Source: CAWDMC01 sp963803295
Lineage (GTDB): Bacteria > Acidobacteriota > Terriglobia > UBA7540
Assembly: GCA_963803295.1 (NCBI GenBank)
Contig: CAWDMC010000023.1
Span: 62,001-126,000 of the forward strand
Length of the DNA: 64,000 bases
Direction of reading: 5' to 3'
The notes under the pieces are model-generated. The model worked only from the letters and a program-made list of their open reading frames with translations. It was not told where the DNA came from and searched no databases. Every line of letters starts with the position of its first letter. The first letter of the stretch is position 1. The position numbers were made by a program, and so were the translations under genes. Below, one piece after another: positions 46,834-55,857 of this stretch.

Positions 46834-48909
46834 ATGGAAATACTGAGGCTCCTTTTCTCTTCAGGCGGCTTCATGCCTCACGGCTACTGTTTCCTTTGGA
46901 ACCCCGGGCTCGTCTGGCTTCATGCCATCTCGGACCTGCTGATTGCCTTAGCTTACATCGCTATTCCCCTGACGCTGATTTACTTCACTCGGCGTAGGAA
47001 GGATCTTCCTTTCAACTGGATGTTTGTGTGCTTCGGCGTGTTCATTGTCGCCTGTGGACTTACCCACGCGGTCGCGGTGTGGAATCTTTGGCACGCGGAC
47101 TATTGGCTGAGTGGAGGAATCAAGGCGATTACCGCTCTGGCTTCTTTGCCTACGGCGGTCCTCTTGGTTCAAATGGTGCCGCGAGCGCTGGCGTTGCCGA
47201 GTCCGGAAGATCTGAGGCGTGAGGTTCGCGAGCGGCTGACGGCGGAAGAAGGTCTGCGCAGAGCGCACGATGAACTCGAAATGCGGGTCGCGGAACGGAC
47301 TGCCGAACTAGGTCGGGTCAACCGGAATCTTAGGGAGGAAATCGCGGAACGTGAGCACACGAAAGAGGCTCTACGCATCAGTCAGGAGCGCCTGGAGTTG
47401 GCGCAGAAGACCGGCAAGATCGGAGTGTTCGATTGGGACATACCATCTGACACCATCGTATGGACTGGTGATCTCCAACAAATGTATACTCCGCCCTCAG
47501 GCGAGTGTGCCACGGACTACGAAAGCTGGAAAAACTTCGTCCATCCCGACGACCGCTCACGGGTAGAGGCGGCGATCGCCCGCGCGATTGCGAAGAGGGC
47601 CGCTCTCAATGAGGAGTTTCGAGTCTCTTCTCCAAACGGAGAGGTTCTTTGGATCAATGCCAAGAGCACGCTTTTTGAAGGCAACGATGGACTCCCGAGC
47701 CGTATGGTCGGTGTCCACATGGACGTTACGGAGCGTAGGCGGCTCGAGGAACAGTTGGCGCAGTCGCAGAAGATGGAGGCGGTGGGACGCTTGGCCGGTG
47801 GGGTAGCCCACGATTTCAATAATCTCCTTACCGTGATCGGCGGCTATAGCACCATGTTGCTTGAACAAGGAAGTTGGGAGAACGGGGTACGAGAGTCGCT
47901 GGAGGAGATCAAGGCTGCTTCGGATCGTGCGACCAACCTAACCAGCCAGCTCCTCGCCTTCAGCCGCCGGCAGATCTGGACGCCACGCGTTCTTCCCCTA
48001 AACTCGATCGTTGCCAATCTGGACAAGATGCTGCGCCGGCTTATTGGTGAAGATATCGACCTGATGACCAGCCTGGGAGAATCGGCCGGCCGCGTCAACA
48101 TCGACTCCGCCCAGTTGGAGCAGGTGATTATCAATCTGGCGATAAACGCCCGGGATGCAATGCCAGGCGGGGGAAAGCTCATTATCGAGACCGCCAACGT
48201 TGATCTCGATGAAACCTATGCTCACATGCATCTGGCGGTGAAACCCGGTGCTTACGTGAGGTTGGCCGTCAGCGACACGGGAATCGGCATGGACGCTTCC
48301 ACCCGGTCTCAAATCTTTGAGCCTTTTTTCACTACCAAGCCAAAGGGCCACGGAACCGGCTTGGGACTCTCGACGGCATACGGAATCGTGAAGCAGGCAG
48401 GCGGGAATATCTGGGTTTACAGCGAGCCCGGCAAAGGAACAAGTTTCAAGATTTACCTGCCCCGAGTCGACCAACCTGAAGAACCGAGCCACCCGGAAGC
48501 GGCGGCGGGCCGTTCGTTGAAGGGGACTGAGACGATCCTCCTGGTGGAAGATGAAGATGCCGTGCGCCTGCTTCTCCGCGAGGCGCTCGAACCCTATGGA
48601 TATACCATCCTCGAAGCGGGCCACGGCGAGCAAGCGCTCTCCCTGCTGAGCGAACACCCAAGTCCGATACATCTCCTATTAACCGATGTGGTGATGCCTG
48701 GCATGAGCGGCCGGCAATTGGCAGACCGCTTGGTATCTCTGCGAAGTAAGACGAGAGTGCTTTATATGTCGGGCTACACCGATGACGCCATTGTTCACCA
48801 CGGCGTTCTGGAGCCCGGCCTGGCGTTCCTGCAGAAGCCTTTCACGCCTCGCCAACTGGCACGCAAGATCCGGGAGGTACTGGACTCCGGAAATACGCAG
48901 CGAGACTGA
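46834..48909 (+). CDS. Hybrid histidine kinase with ethylene-receptor-like membrane domain
   Basis: The 691-residue protein begins with three hydrophobic helices (about residues 22-115) that align with the ethylene-binding domain of the plant receptor ETR1. ETR1 residues Asp25, Tyr32, Ile35, Pro36, Ile62, Cys65 and His69 are all matched at a constant offset of nine: Asp34, Tyr41, Ile44, Pro45, Ile71, Cys74 and His78, in SDLLIALAYIAIPLTLIYF and FIVACGLTHAV. The Cys/His pair binds copper in ETR1. After a coiled coil (about 125-185) come a PAS domain (190-300), a histidine kinase (His326 in GGVAHDFNN, ATP domain with Asn438 and DTGIGM) and a C-terminal receiver (Asp618 in LLTDVVMPG). Related domains are known from cyanobacteria. 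The ligand here is inferred, not shown. Confidence 0.9.
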   Translation: MEILRLLFSSGGFMPHGYCFLWNPGLVWLHAISDLLIALAYIAIPLTLIYFTRRRKDLPFNWMFVCFGVFIVACGLTHAVAVWNLWHADYWLSGGIKAITALASLPTAVLLVQMVPRALALPSPEDLRREVRERLTAEEGLRRAHDELEMRVAERTAELGRVNRNLREEIAEREHTKEALRISQERLELAQKTGKIGVFDWDIPSDTIVWTGDLQQMYTPPSGECATDYESWKNFVHPDDRSRVEAAIARAIAKRAALNEEFRVSSPNGEVLWINAKSTLFEGNDGLPSRMVGVHMDVTERRRLEEQLAQSQKMEAVGRLAGGVAHDFNNLLTVIGGYSTMLLEQGSWENGVRESLEEIKAASDRATNLTSQLLAFSRRQIWTPRVLPLNSIVANLDKMLRRLIGEDIDLMTSLGESAGRVNIDSAQLEQVIINLAINARDAMPGGGKLIIETANVDLDETYAHMHLAVKPGAYVRLAVSDTGIGMDASTRSQIFEPFFTTKPKGHGTGLGLSTAYGIVKQAGGNIWVYSEPGKGTSFKIYLPRVDQPEEPSHPEAAAGRSLKGTETILLVEDEDAVRLLLREALEPYGYTILEAGHGEQALSLLSEHPSPIHLLLTDVVMPGMSGRQLADRLVSLRSKTRVLYMSGYTDDAIVHHGVLEPGLAFLQKPFTPRQLARKIREVLDSGNTQRD

Positions 48910-48988
48910 AGCGAGTGGGTCTCAGAAGCAACAAAGACAGCCTGTGAGACGATTCGGAGCTGCCAGGGTTTGGAGAAGCAATTTCAAT

Positions 48989-49954
48989 ATGAGCATCTAC
49001 CGTCTCGAGCCTCTGAAACTCAATCATGTCCGAACGTACCCCCTCGATTCCCGTCGGAGCAAGGTATCCGTGGATGATCTCGCACGGGTTCCGCGATCGC
49101 GGCAGGGTGTTCGCGCCTGGGTGAAGACTCTGCCTCGAATCCTGGCAGCGGAGAGCTTGCGGGGAGTCATCTCGGCGCTGGAACGAGCACGCCAGTTGAA
49201 GAAGCCAATTATCTGGGGTCTCGGCGGGCACGTTATCAAAGTGGGACTGAGCCCCCTCCTCATCGATCTGCTCAGTCGCGGCTACGTCTCGGCAGTGGCC
49301 ATGAATGGTGCTGCCATGATCCACGATTTTGAGATCGGCTTGGTGGGAGCGACTTCCGAAGATGTTCCCGGAACACTCAGTGCCGGCGATTTCGGAATGG
49401 CGGAAGAGACCGGACGTTACCTCAACGAAGCAATCGCAGCCGGTCACCAGGCGGGTATCGGGATCGGCGAGAGCGTAGGATTATTTCTCAGCCGGCGCAA
49501 AGGCGCACGCCATCTGCGTCACAGCCTGCTCGCGAGCGCCTACCGGGCGCGGGTGCCGGTCACGGTTCACGAGGCCATTGGCACGGAGATCATCCACAAT
49601 CATCCCGCGGTTAACGCCGAAGCTCTGGGAGGAGCAAGCCATCGGGACTTCCTGCTGCTGGCCGCGATCATCAAGCAGATGGATGGCGGCGGTGTTTACC
49701 TTAATGTGGGTTCTGCCGTGGTCTTACCTGAGGTGTTCCTCAAATGCATAAGCTTGGTTGCTAATACGGGTCGCGCTCCTCGAGACATAACAACCGTGAA
49801 TATGGACTTTATCCAACACTACAGGCCGACCCAAAATGTTCTGATCCGCCCTACTGGCGCAGACGGGAAGCCTAGATCGGGGAGGAGTCAGTCCTTTGCC
49901 CTGACAGGACATCACGAGTTGATGATTCCACTTCTGGCGGCAGCCCTTGCGTAG
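48989..49954 (+). CDS. Conserved protein, possibly deoxyhypusine-synthase-like
   Basis: From ATG 48989, with GGAG close upstream, the product has 321 residues. It contains KPIIWGLGGHVIKVGLSPLL, then SAVAMNGAAMIHDFEIGLVG with ATSED and GVYLNVGSAVVLPEVFLK, a pattern I recall from a conserved bacterial family that has been linked to deoxyhypusine-synthase-like Rossmann folds. The lysine that forms the synthase intermediate is not clearly present. It follows the ethylene-receptor-like kinase by 79 bases on the same strand. The function is unknown; I would not assign hypusine chemistry. Confidence 0.55.
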   Translation: MSIYRLEPLKLNHVRTYPLDSRRSKVSVDDLARVPRSRQGVRAWVKTLPRILAAESLRGVISALERARQLKKPIIWGLGGHVIKVGLSPLLIDLLSRGYVSAVAMNGAAMIHDFEIGLVGATSEDVPGTLSAGDFGMAEETGRYLNEAIAAGHQAGIGIGESVGLFLSRRKGARHLRHSLLASAYRARVPVTVHEAIGTEIIHNHPAVNAEALGGASHRDFLLLAAIIKQMDGGGVYLNVGSAVVLPEVFLKCISLVANTGRAPRDITTVNMDFIQHYRPTQNVLIRPTGADGKPRSGRSQSFALTGHHELMIPLLAAALA

Positions 49955-50096
49955 CTCCGCGGGGGACCAGTTCAGGCCTCGAAGCGAACGCGAGTTGAAC
50001 AGAAAACATCGAGGACCTGTGATATAAGAATACAGGATTCGCGGGGTGGGGGGTCGCTGAGGTCCCCTGACACTGGGGACGGCAAGGAGGTGACCT

Positions 50097-50267
50097 ATGG
50101 CTCAGGAGCAACAGAAGAAGTGTGCGCATCCGTCCTGCAATTGCATCGTGGAGAAAGGCAAGAAATTCTGCAGCGACTACTGTCACGACGCGCGTGGAAC
50201 CATGGAATTGTCGTGCAATTGCCGTCATCCGCAGTGCGCCGAGCGCAGTATTGCAGCCGGCGCCTGA
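50097..50267 (+). CDS. Bacterial metallothionein-like protein (56 aa)
   Basis: A 56-residue frame starts at ATG 50097, directly behind AAGGAGGTGACCT, an excellent ribosome binding site. It contains eight cysteines and the pattern CAHPSCNC, then KFCSDYCHD and ELSCNCRHPQC. This is the arrangement of bacterial metallothioneins such as SmtA, which bind zinc, copper or cadmium in a cluster, with a His in each Cys-rich block. Its length matches the family. A likely terminator follows at 50337. It lies downstream of a copper-domain-bearing kinase, which may be chance. Confidence 0.8.
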   Translation: MAQEQQKKCAHPSCNCIVEKGKKFCSDYCHDARGTMELSCNCRHPQCAERSIAAGA

Positions 50268-50336
50268 GGATTGGGAAAAACTGAGGGGCTTGCCGGAACT
50301 CTCTTGACGAGACGGTTGGGTGTAGGACTGTGCCGG

Positions 50337-50372
50337 TAAACAAGCCTCGCGGGGTCGCGCTGTTTAGTTTTT
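50337..50372 (+). terminator. Probable rho-independent terminator
   Basis: TAAACA-A-GC at 50337-50345 pairs with GC-TGTTTA near 50359-50366, around an inner GC-rich loop, and is followed by GTTTTT. It lies about 70 bases after the metallothionein stop and would end that short transcript. Confidence 0.5.
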
Positions 50373-50481
50373 GACGATTACCCGACAAAGCGCCATCATC
50401 ATCGTCAAGTCCTAATCCCTCTCCGTAACATGACCATCCACGATCAGTTCAATCTGTCGCCCGAAATCAAAGGAGACCTCG

Positions 50482-53028
50482 ATGTACAAGCAATATTTAG
50501 TGGCTTTTTTACTGATAGCCGGGATTGCTGCTGGCGCCAGAGCCCAGGCGCCGGAGCCGGTGAAAGACTATACAGCCCACGCGATTGGCTACGCCCACAT
50601 GGATATGGCGTGGCTCTGGCGTTGGGAAGAGTCGACTTACGACATCATGTACAACACCTTTCGCAACCAGCTTGACCTGATGGAGAGGCATCCCGATTTC
50701 ACCTATGCTCAGGATCAGGCGATCGTATACGAAATGATGGAGAAGTCCTTTCCCGACATTTTTAAAGGCATAACTTACCGGGTAAAAACCCACCAGTGGA
50801 TTCCTGTCAGCTCCAGTTGGACGCAAATGGACGAAAACATGCCAGATGGCGAGTCGCTCGTCCGTCAGTTCCTCTACGGACAGAAGTTCACGCAGGAGAA
50901 GTTCGGCCATTACGTGCGAGTGGCGTGGCAGCCTGACGTATTCGGTCATCCTGCCAGCATGCCCCAGATCGCGAGGAAAGCAGGGGTTGAGTGGTACCTC
51001 TTTGGCCGTCCCAATAATCCCAAAAGGCCTCCGATTTTCTGGTGGCGCGCGCCGGACGGTACCCAGGTTTTGGGTTACAATCCGCCCGGCTGGTATACGC
51101 AACCGGTGGATCACGAAACTTTCACGGTCAACATGATGCGCGAAGCGAACCGGGTCGGCGCAAAAGACATGATGGTGCTCTTCGGCCAGGGAGATCACGG
51201 CGGCGGTCCAAATCCGAATGATCTTGCCAACATTGCCAAGCTTCAGGCGTCGCCGAACGACGCGCAGGTCAGGTTCACCGACGTAAACGAATATTTTGAC
51301 ACCTTGCTGGCCGGCAAGAAGGATTTCCCCGTGATTGCCAGCGAACAGAATCCCGCCTTCGAGGGTTGTTACACGACTCAGGTTGAGATGAAGCGGAACA
51401 ACCGCATGGCGGAGCAGCTCCTGTTTAGTGCCGAGAAGATGTCGGAGATCGCTGTTTTCAATCACTATCGTGACTACTACCCGGTGCGGGACATTAAGGA
51501 GGCTTGGAAGCTGGCGCTTCTCAATGAGACCCACGATCTGCTGCCAGGCTCCGGGATTGGACCGATTTATAAAGATGCCGCCAAGCAATACCAGGAAATC
51601 TTCGAGCGTGGCCACCGTGCCTTGAACTTCTCGCTCGAGACAATCGGACTCCAACTCAACACGGAAGGTGACGGGGTCCCGGTGGTTGTCTACAATCCTC
51701 AATCATGGAACCGCACCGATCTCGTGGTTACTGAGGTTGCGGGCCTGTCGCTGCCAGGCAGCATGGTAGCCAAGTCTGCTAACGAGACTATTCCAGTGCA
51801 AATCCTCAAACCCGCGAGCCACGATGGCGATGTGGAAAAGGCCACCATTGCCTTTGTGGCCAGAGACGTACCCCAGATGGGACTGAAGCTCTACCGGCTC
51901 GTACCTTCCACGGGGCGCGCGGCCGAAACCAGTTCTCTTAAAGTCGAGTCAAAACCCCGGCCGATGATCGAGAACGAGTTCCTGCGGGCCGAGATCGATC
52001 CATCCACCGGCAACATCACGCACCTGTATGACAAAAAAGCGAAGAGAGAAGTCCTGAAAGGCGAGGGCCACTTCCTGGTGGCGCTAGAAGATACGGCGGA
52101 ACAGGCGCAGAAGGCCAGCTCCGAATACGCGGGGCCGGCTTGGAACATTGGCCTGACCGGCGTGAAATGGGACGTCAACAAGGCAGAGCGTGTCGAGCTG
52201 GTGGAGCGAGGGCCGGCGCGGGTAACGGTCCGCGTGGTTCGCCGTTTCCGCGACTCCCAGTTCACCGAAGACATAAGCCTGACTGCCGGCGTACCGCGCC
52301 TTGACGTGACCCTCTCGACGGACTGGTATGAGCGCGCCACCTTCCTCAAGGCCGGCTTTGTGGTGAACGCCTCCTCGAGCAAGATTGCCGCTGACATACC
52401 CTACGGAGTTGTTGAACGCGATCAGAATGGGAAAGAGAACGTAATGGGCAAATGGGTGGACATCAGCGGTTCTGATTACGGCGTAGCGGTAATCAACAAC
52501 GGGCGTCACGGCTACGACGCCGGGAGCAATGTCATTCGCATTTCTCTTATTCGCGGCCCTTGGGGACCCGATCCTCGAGCCGATGAGGGACATCACACGG
52601 TGGGTTATTCGATCTATCCGCATTCGGGAAGCTGGCGTGAGGGCAAGGTGGAATTCCAAGCGCTCAATTTTAACTCTCCATTGCTTGCCATGCAGGAGCC
52701 CGCGCACCGAAGTCCGCAGGAAATCTGGGCCGGCAAAAAGGGGGGACTCCCCGATTCCTGGTCCTTTGTGCGGACCCATAGCGATCACGTAATTCTGTAC
52801 GCGATGAAGCAGATGGAAGGGTTTTACGACACCGATCCCATTTTGCGCTTCTTCGAGTGCGAGGGACGCGAGGGCGACGTCACGGTTGATTTCCCCTTCC
52901 CGGTGCACGCTTCCGAAGCCAATCTCCTGGAAGATGTCATCGGTCCGGTCGGCGAGGGTCAGAAGATCACATTTCACATGAAGCCGTGGGAGATCAAATC
53001 GATCAGGCTAACTGGCAGTAAGCCCTAA
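50482..53028 (+). CDS. Secreted GH38 alpha-mannosidase (second copy)
   Basis: The 848-residue protein has a signal peptide (MYKQYLVAFLLIAGIAAGARA) and the GH38 catalytic layout. GYAHMDMAWLW supplies His39 and Asp41 as zinc ligands, and WQPDVFGHPA contains the nucleophile Asp152. FGQGDHGGGPNPND and the sandwich domains follow. It differs from the copy at 17828 in using a Sec-type rather than a Tat signal, and the two are only distantly similar, so they are not a recent duplication. It should release alpha-mannose outside the cytoplasm. A small gap of about 210 bases separates it from the metallothionein gene. Confidence 0.92.
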   Translation: MYKQYLVAFLLIAGIAAGARAQAPEPVKDYTAHAIGYAHMDMAWLWRWEESTYDIMYNTFRNQLDLMERHPDFTYAQDQAIVYEMMEKSFPDIFKGITYRVKTHQWIPVSSSWTQMDENMPDGESLVRQFLYGQKFTQEKFGHYVRVAWQPDVFGHPASMPQIARKAGVEWYLFGRPNNPKRPPIFWWRAPDGTQVLGYNPPGWYTQPVDHETFTVNMMREANRVGAKDMMVLFGQGDHGGGPNPNDLANIAKLQASPNDAQVRFTDVNEYFDTLLAGKKDFPVIASEQNPAFEGCYTTQVEMKRNNRMAEQLLFSAEKMSEIAVFNHYRDYYPVRDIKEAWKLALLNETHDLLPGSGIGPIYKDAAKQYQEIFERGHRALNFSLETIGLQLNTEGDGVPVVVYNPQSWNRTDLVVTEVAGLSLPGSMVAKSANETIPVQILKPASHDGDVEKATIAFVARDVPQMGLKLYRLVPSTGRAAETSSLKVESKPRPMIENEFLRAEIDPSTGNITHLYDKKAKREVLKGEGHFLVALEDTAEQAQKASSEYAGPAWNIGLTGVKWDVNKAERVELVERGPARVTVRVVRRFRDSQFTEDISLTAGVPRLDVTLSTDWYERATFLKAGFVVNASSSKIAADIPYGVVERDQNGKENVMGKWVDISGSDYGVAVINNGRHGYDAGSNVIRISLIRGPWGPDPRADEGHHTVGYSIYPHSGSWREGKVEFQALNFNSPLLAMQEPAHRSPQEIWAGKKGGLPDSWSFVRTHSDHVILYAMKQMEGFYDTDPILRFFECEGREGDVTVDFPFPVHASEANLLEDVIGPVGEGQKITFHMKPWEIKSIRLTGSKP

Positions 53029-53171
53029 GTAATTATGATTGGACTCCTTCCTTCAATTGGGATGAGCCGTGCTCAATAGGGGCGGAACATTCCGGCAGGA
53101 CCGCTCAGGCGCAGCATCTAAACTACTGGGGCGCCGGGAACCGGATTCCGAGCAATTAGGGAGAGCAGAAC

Positions 53172-53633
53172 GTGGTCCAGATTGCCGATCAGAAACGAGC
53201 AAATAGCGGGCAGCAGGCGCCGGTGGAAATCATCACTGGCGAACGGCTACCCGCTTTTCTCGACGCGATGCGCCATTCCATCGCCTATCGAGCCTATGAG
53301 CATTTCGAAGCTCGCAACCGCCAGCACGGTAATGACCTGAGGGATTGGTTCCGTTCCGAAGACGAGCTGACATCGCACCTGTCACCTGTGATCACGGAGT
53401 CGAAGGACTCTGTGCTCCTCAAGATTCAGTTGTCGGGCCTGCAGGAAGACGAACTGACTCTGGCCGTCGAGCCGCGGCGCGTCATCCTTCGCAGCCGAAA
53501 ACCCCTGGGGACCTCCCCGTCGCGCGAAACCTTCAGGTTCGCCGATTTGCCAGGCGAGATTGAGCCTAAGTCAGCCGAATCCACGGTACACGCTGGAACG
53601 CTCGAAGTGCGGATCAACAAAGTTCACCCTTGA
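53172..53633 (+). CDS. DUF2934-Hsp20-like fusion protein
   Basis: The 153-residue protein has two parts. Residues about 37-66 (IAYRAYEHFEARNRQHGNDLRDWFRSE, with the pattern AY..YE.RGR..G.DL.DW..AE of DUF2934) form a short helical domain. Residues about 75-150 have the beta pattern of an Hsp20/alpha-crystallin domain: VLLKIQLSGLQEDELTLAV and VILRSRKPLG, ending with VHAGTLEVRINKVHP. The start is GTG. This looks like a small chaperone with an extra domain. It is alone, between the mannosidase and the convergent TPR gene. Confidence 0.7.
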   Translation: MVQIADQKRANSGQQAPVEIITGERLPAFLDAMRHSIAYRAYEHFEARNRQHGNDLRDWFRSEDELTSHLSPVITESKDSVLLKIQLSGLQEDELTLAVEPRRVILRSRKPLGTSPSRETFRFADLPGEIEPKSAESTVHAGTLEVRINKVHP

Positions 53634-53741
53634 GGCTGGACCCTGTTGACCGCATCATCCCATTGTCTTCTGCCGGTTGCGAATCAAGCTTACTTTCGAT
53701 CAGGTCCAGCCAGCCGAGATAGTAACTGCGGTCAAGGTTCC

Positions 53742-55664
53742 TCAGCGGGCCGGGATCTTCGCCTGATCGTCCGCCGCAGATTTTCGCCGCAATTCCTGCG
53801 AGCGTGCGAGGGCTTGGGCCGCGAGTGCAGTCTTGCCCTGATCGCGGTAGGCCTGATAGAGCAGGTAATGGAGATCACCATAGCGATCGATGCCTGTCGA
53901 TCGCTCGAGTTGCAGAACCGCGAGATCAGGTTTGCCAGCCTTCAGATAGGCCTTACCCAACACGGGACGCGCCTCAACCAGAGTTGGGTCGTAGTGCAGC
54001 GCCGCTTCAAGATAAGGGATGCCTTTGTCGGTCTGCCGCTCGGATACATAAAGGCGTCCCAGCAGGTAGAGACTGCGAGGCGCGGAGGGGTCAAGACGCA
54101 AGGCCGTTTCGAGTTCCGTTTGAGCTTCAGCAGACCGGTTAACGGCGAGAAGGGTTTCGGCCAAGGCTCCGTGAATTTCGGCATTATCGGGATTCAAAGC
54201 TTCCGCGGCCTTGTACTCGCGAATGGCATCCCGGTCGGACTGGCGCAGGTGAAAAGCCTCGGCTTGAAGCTCATGGGTTTGCCAGGAATCCGAATATGAG
54301 GCCGTGAGGCGGTCGAAACACCGATCAGCCTCGCGAAAATAGGCGCGGTCCAACCAGTACGCGGCCTCTGGGCTGTCCGGCTTCTGGGCAAGGGCGGTCG
54401 CGAAGGCGCGAGAGGCTTGATCGTCGAGATTCAGATCGAGCGACATCTGTCCCAACCGTAGAAGATCAGCGAAAGGGAGCTGTTTCTGCGCTGCCATGAA
54501 TTCCACGCAGGGGCGCGGGCGGTGGGCCTCGCAAGCTTCTCGGCTGGGAGCGGTCCTCTTTCCGGAAAAAGCGGCGGACTTGAGGAAGCCGAGTTCGTGA
54601 CTTGCCTGCGCCACGTCGCCCGAAATTCGGTCAAGCGCGGCAAGAACAAACGCGCGCGCGGGGCTCGGTGCCGCGTCCCTCAGTCGATTGCGAAGGTGGT
54701 GTGCTGACTCGGCAGAGATTTCAGACGCGGGGAACCCTGGCTCTGCTGCAACCAGCAAATCCGGCGCGAATCCCCAGATTCGGCCGACAGAGTCGAGCGC
54801 CGCTAGCGCCGATCCCTTCTGGAGTTGCGCTTCCGCCAACCCGAGCAAGGCTGTCGCATTCGTGGGATCGTGAGTAAGCTCGGCCTTGAACTCCGATTCT
54901 GCCTGGCCGATCTTTCCTTCAGCGAGCAGCGCTTCCCCCCGTGCCCCATGCAATCCAGATTGCGTGGGGTCGGCCGCGAGCGCCCGGCGGTAGGCTGAAG
55001 CGGCATCGTTCCAGAGTCGCCTCTCACTCAGCACGTCTCCTGCAAGCCGCAACGACCAGCCAGAATCCGGAAACCGCCGGGATAATTCCGTGGTGAGGAG
55101 CTTCGACATTTTGAGGTAGTTCTGACCGAGAGTGAACCAGCCGTCGGCCTTGTCATGACTGGAAGCGGCAAGCCGCTCGAATTCCGCCGCGGCCTTACCG
55201 AAGTGGCCTTGTGCCAATTCGGCGGACGCCAAAGCCCGCCTGGCTTCGCGGTTCGAGGGATCGATCGCCAGGGTATGCTTCAGAGGAGCAATCGCCTTCT
55301 CGGGAGATCCTAGCTTAAGATAGCTCAGTCCCAGGAAAAGGCTGGCAGGCAGGATGTCGGGGCGCTTGGTAGCCGCCTGGCTTAATTCGGCTACGGCAAG
55401 CGAATAGTCGCCTTGGGCATTATACGCCAGGCCTAGATTGACGCGGGCCTCCACGAGATCTGGCTGCAGTCCCAGCACGAGCTTGAATTGTTCGATAGCG
55501 CTCCCGAAATGCCCGGACTGCATGTCTTGTTGGGCGGCGCGAAAATGCTGTGCTACCACATCCGATTCGGCAGGAGCCTGCCGACACTTCAGCGCGGACT
55601 CTGGTGAAAGAAGCAGAGCCAAGCAGCAGACAAGCGTTTCGAAAGACCGCTTGCGCAATTCCAT
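53742..55664 (-). CDS. Secreted TPR-repeat protein
   Basis: The 640-residue protein has a signal peptide (LVCCLALLLSPESA) and many tetratricopeptide repeats. The first block (about residues 40-240) contains GSAIEQFKLVLGLQPDLVEA and PEKAIAPLKHTLAIDPSNRE. The last block (about 470-630) has GIPYLEAALHYDPTLVEARP. TPRs hold partner proteins, so this is probably a scaffold or a cell-envelope assembly factor. It is convergent with the DUF2934-Hsp20 gene. No enzymatic motif is visible. Confidence 0.85.
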   Translation of the reverse strand: MELRKRSFETLVCCLALLLSPESALKCRQAPAESDVVAQHFRAAQQDMQSGHFGSAIEQFKLVLGLQPDLVEARVNLGLAYNAQGDYSLAVAELSQAATKRPDILPASLFLGLSYLKLGSPEKAIAPLKHTLAIDPSNREARRALASAELAQGHFGKAAAEFERLAASSHDKADGWFTLGQNYLKMSKLLTTELSRRFPDSGWSLRLAGDVLSERRLWNDAASAYRRALAADPTQSGLHGARGEALLAEGKIGQAESEFKAELTHDPTNATALLGLAEAQLQKGSALAALDSVGRIWGFAPDLLVAAEPGFPASEISAESAHHLRNRLRDAAPSPARAFVLAALDRISGDVAQASHELGFLKSAAFSGKRTAPSREACEAHRPRPCVEFMAAQKQLPFADLLRLGQMSLDLNLDDQASRAFATALAQKPDSPEAAYWLDRAYFREADRCFDRLTASYSDSWQTHELQAEAFHLRQSDRDAIREYKAAEALNPDNAEIHGALAETLLAVNRSAEAQTELETALRLDPSAPRSLYLLGRLYVSERQTDKGIPYLEAALHYDPTLVEARPVLGKAYLKAGKPDLAVLQLERSTGIDRYGDLHYLLYQAYRDQGKTALAAQALARSQELRRKSAADDQAKIPAR

Positions 55665-55857
55665 GCCGATCGAGCCTGTATTTGTATTTTCGGATCCCTG
55701 AGCTCGCTAAGGCAAGGGAAAAGCTGATTTAAAGCTGGTCAGCTGCATGACCAACCCCCCTCTCCTTAACCAACTGAGATTCCTCTCCTCAGATTGAGGC
55801 GGAGACAAGGCGATGGTGCTGAACACCCACAGTACGAAGCGAGCCATCGCATCAGCT

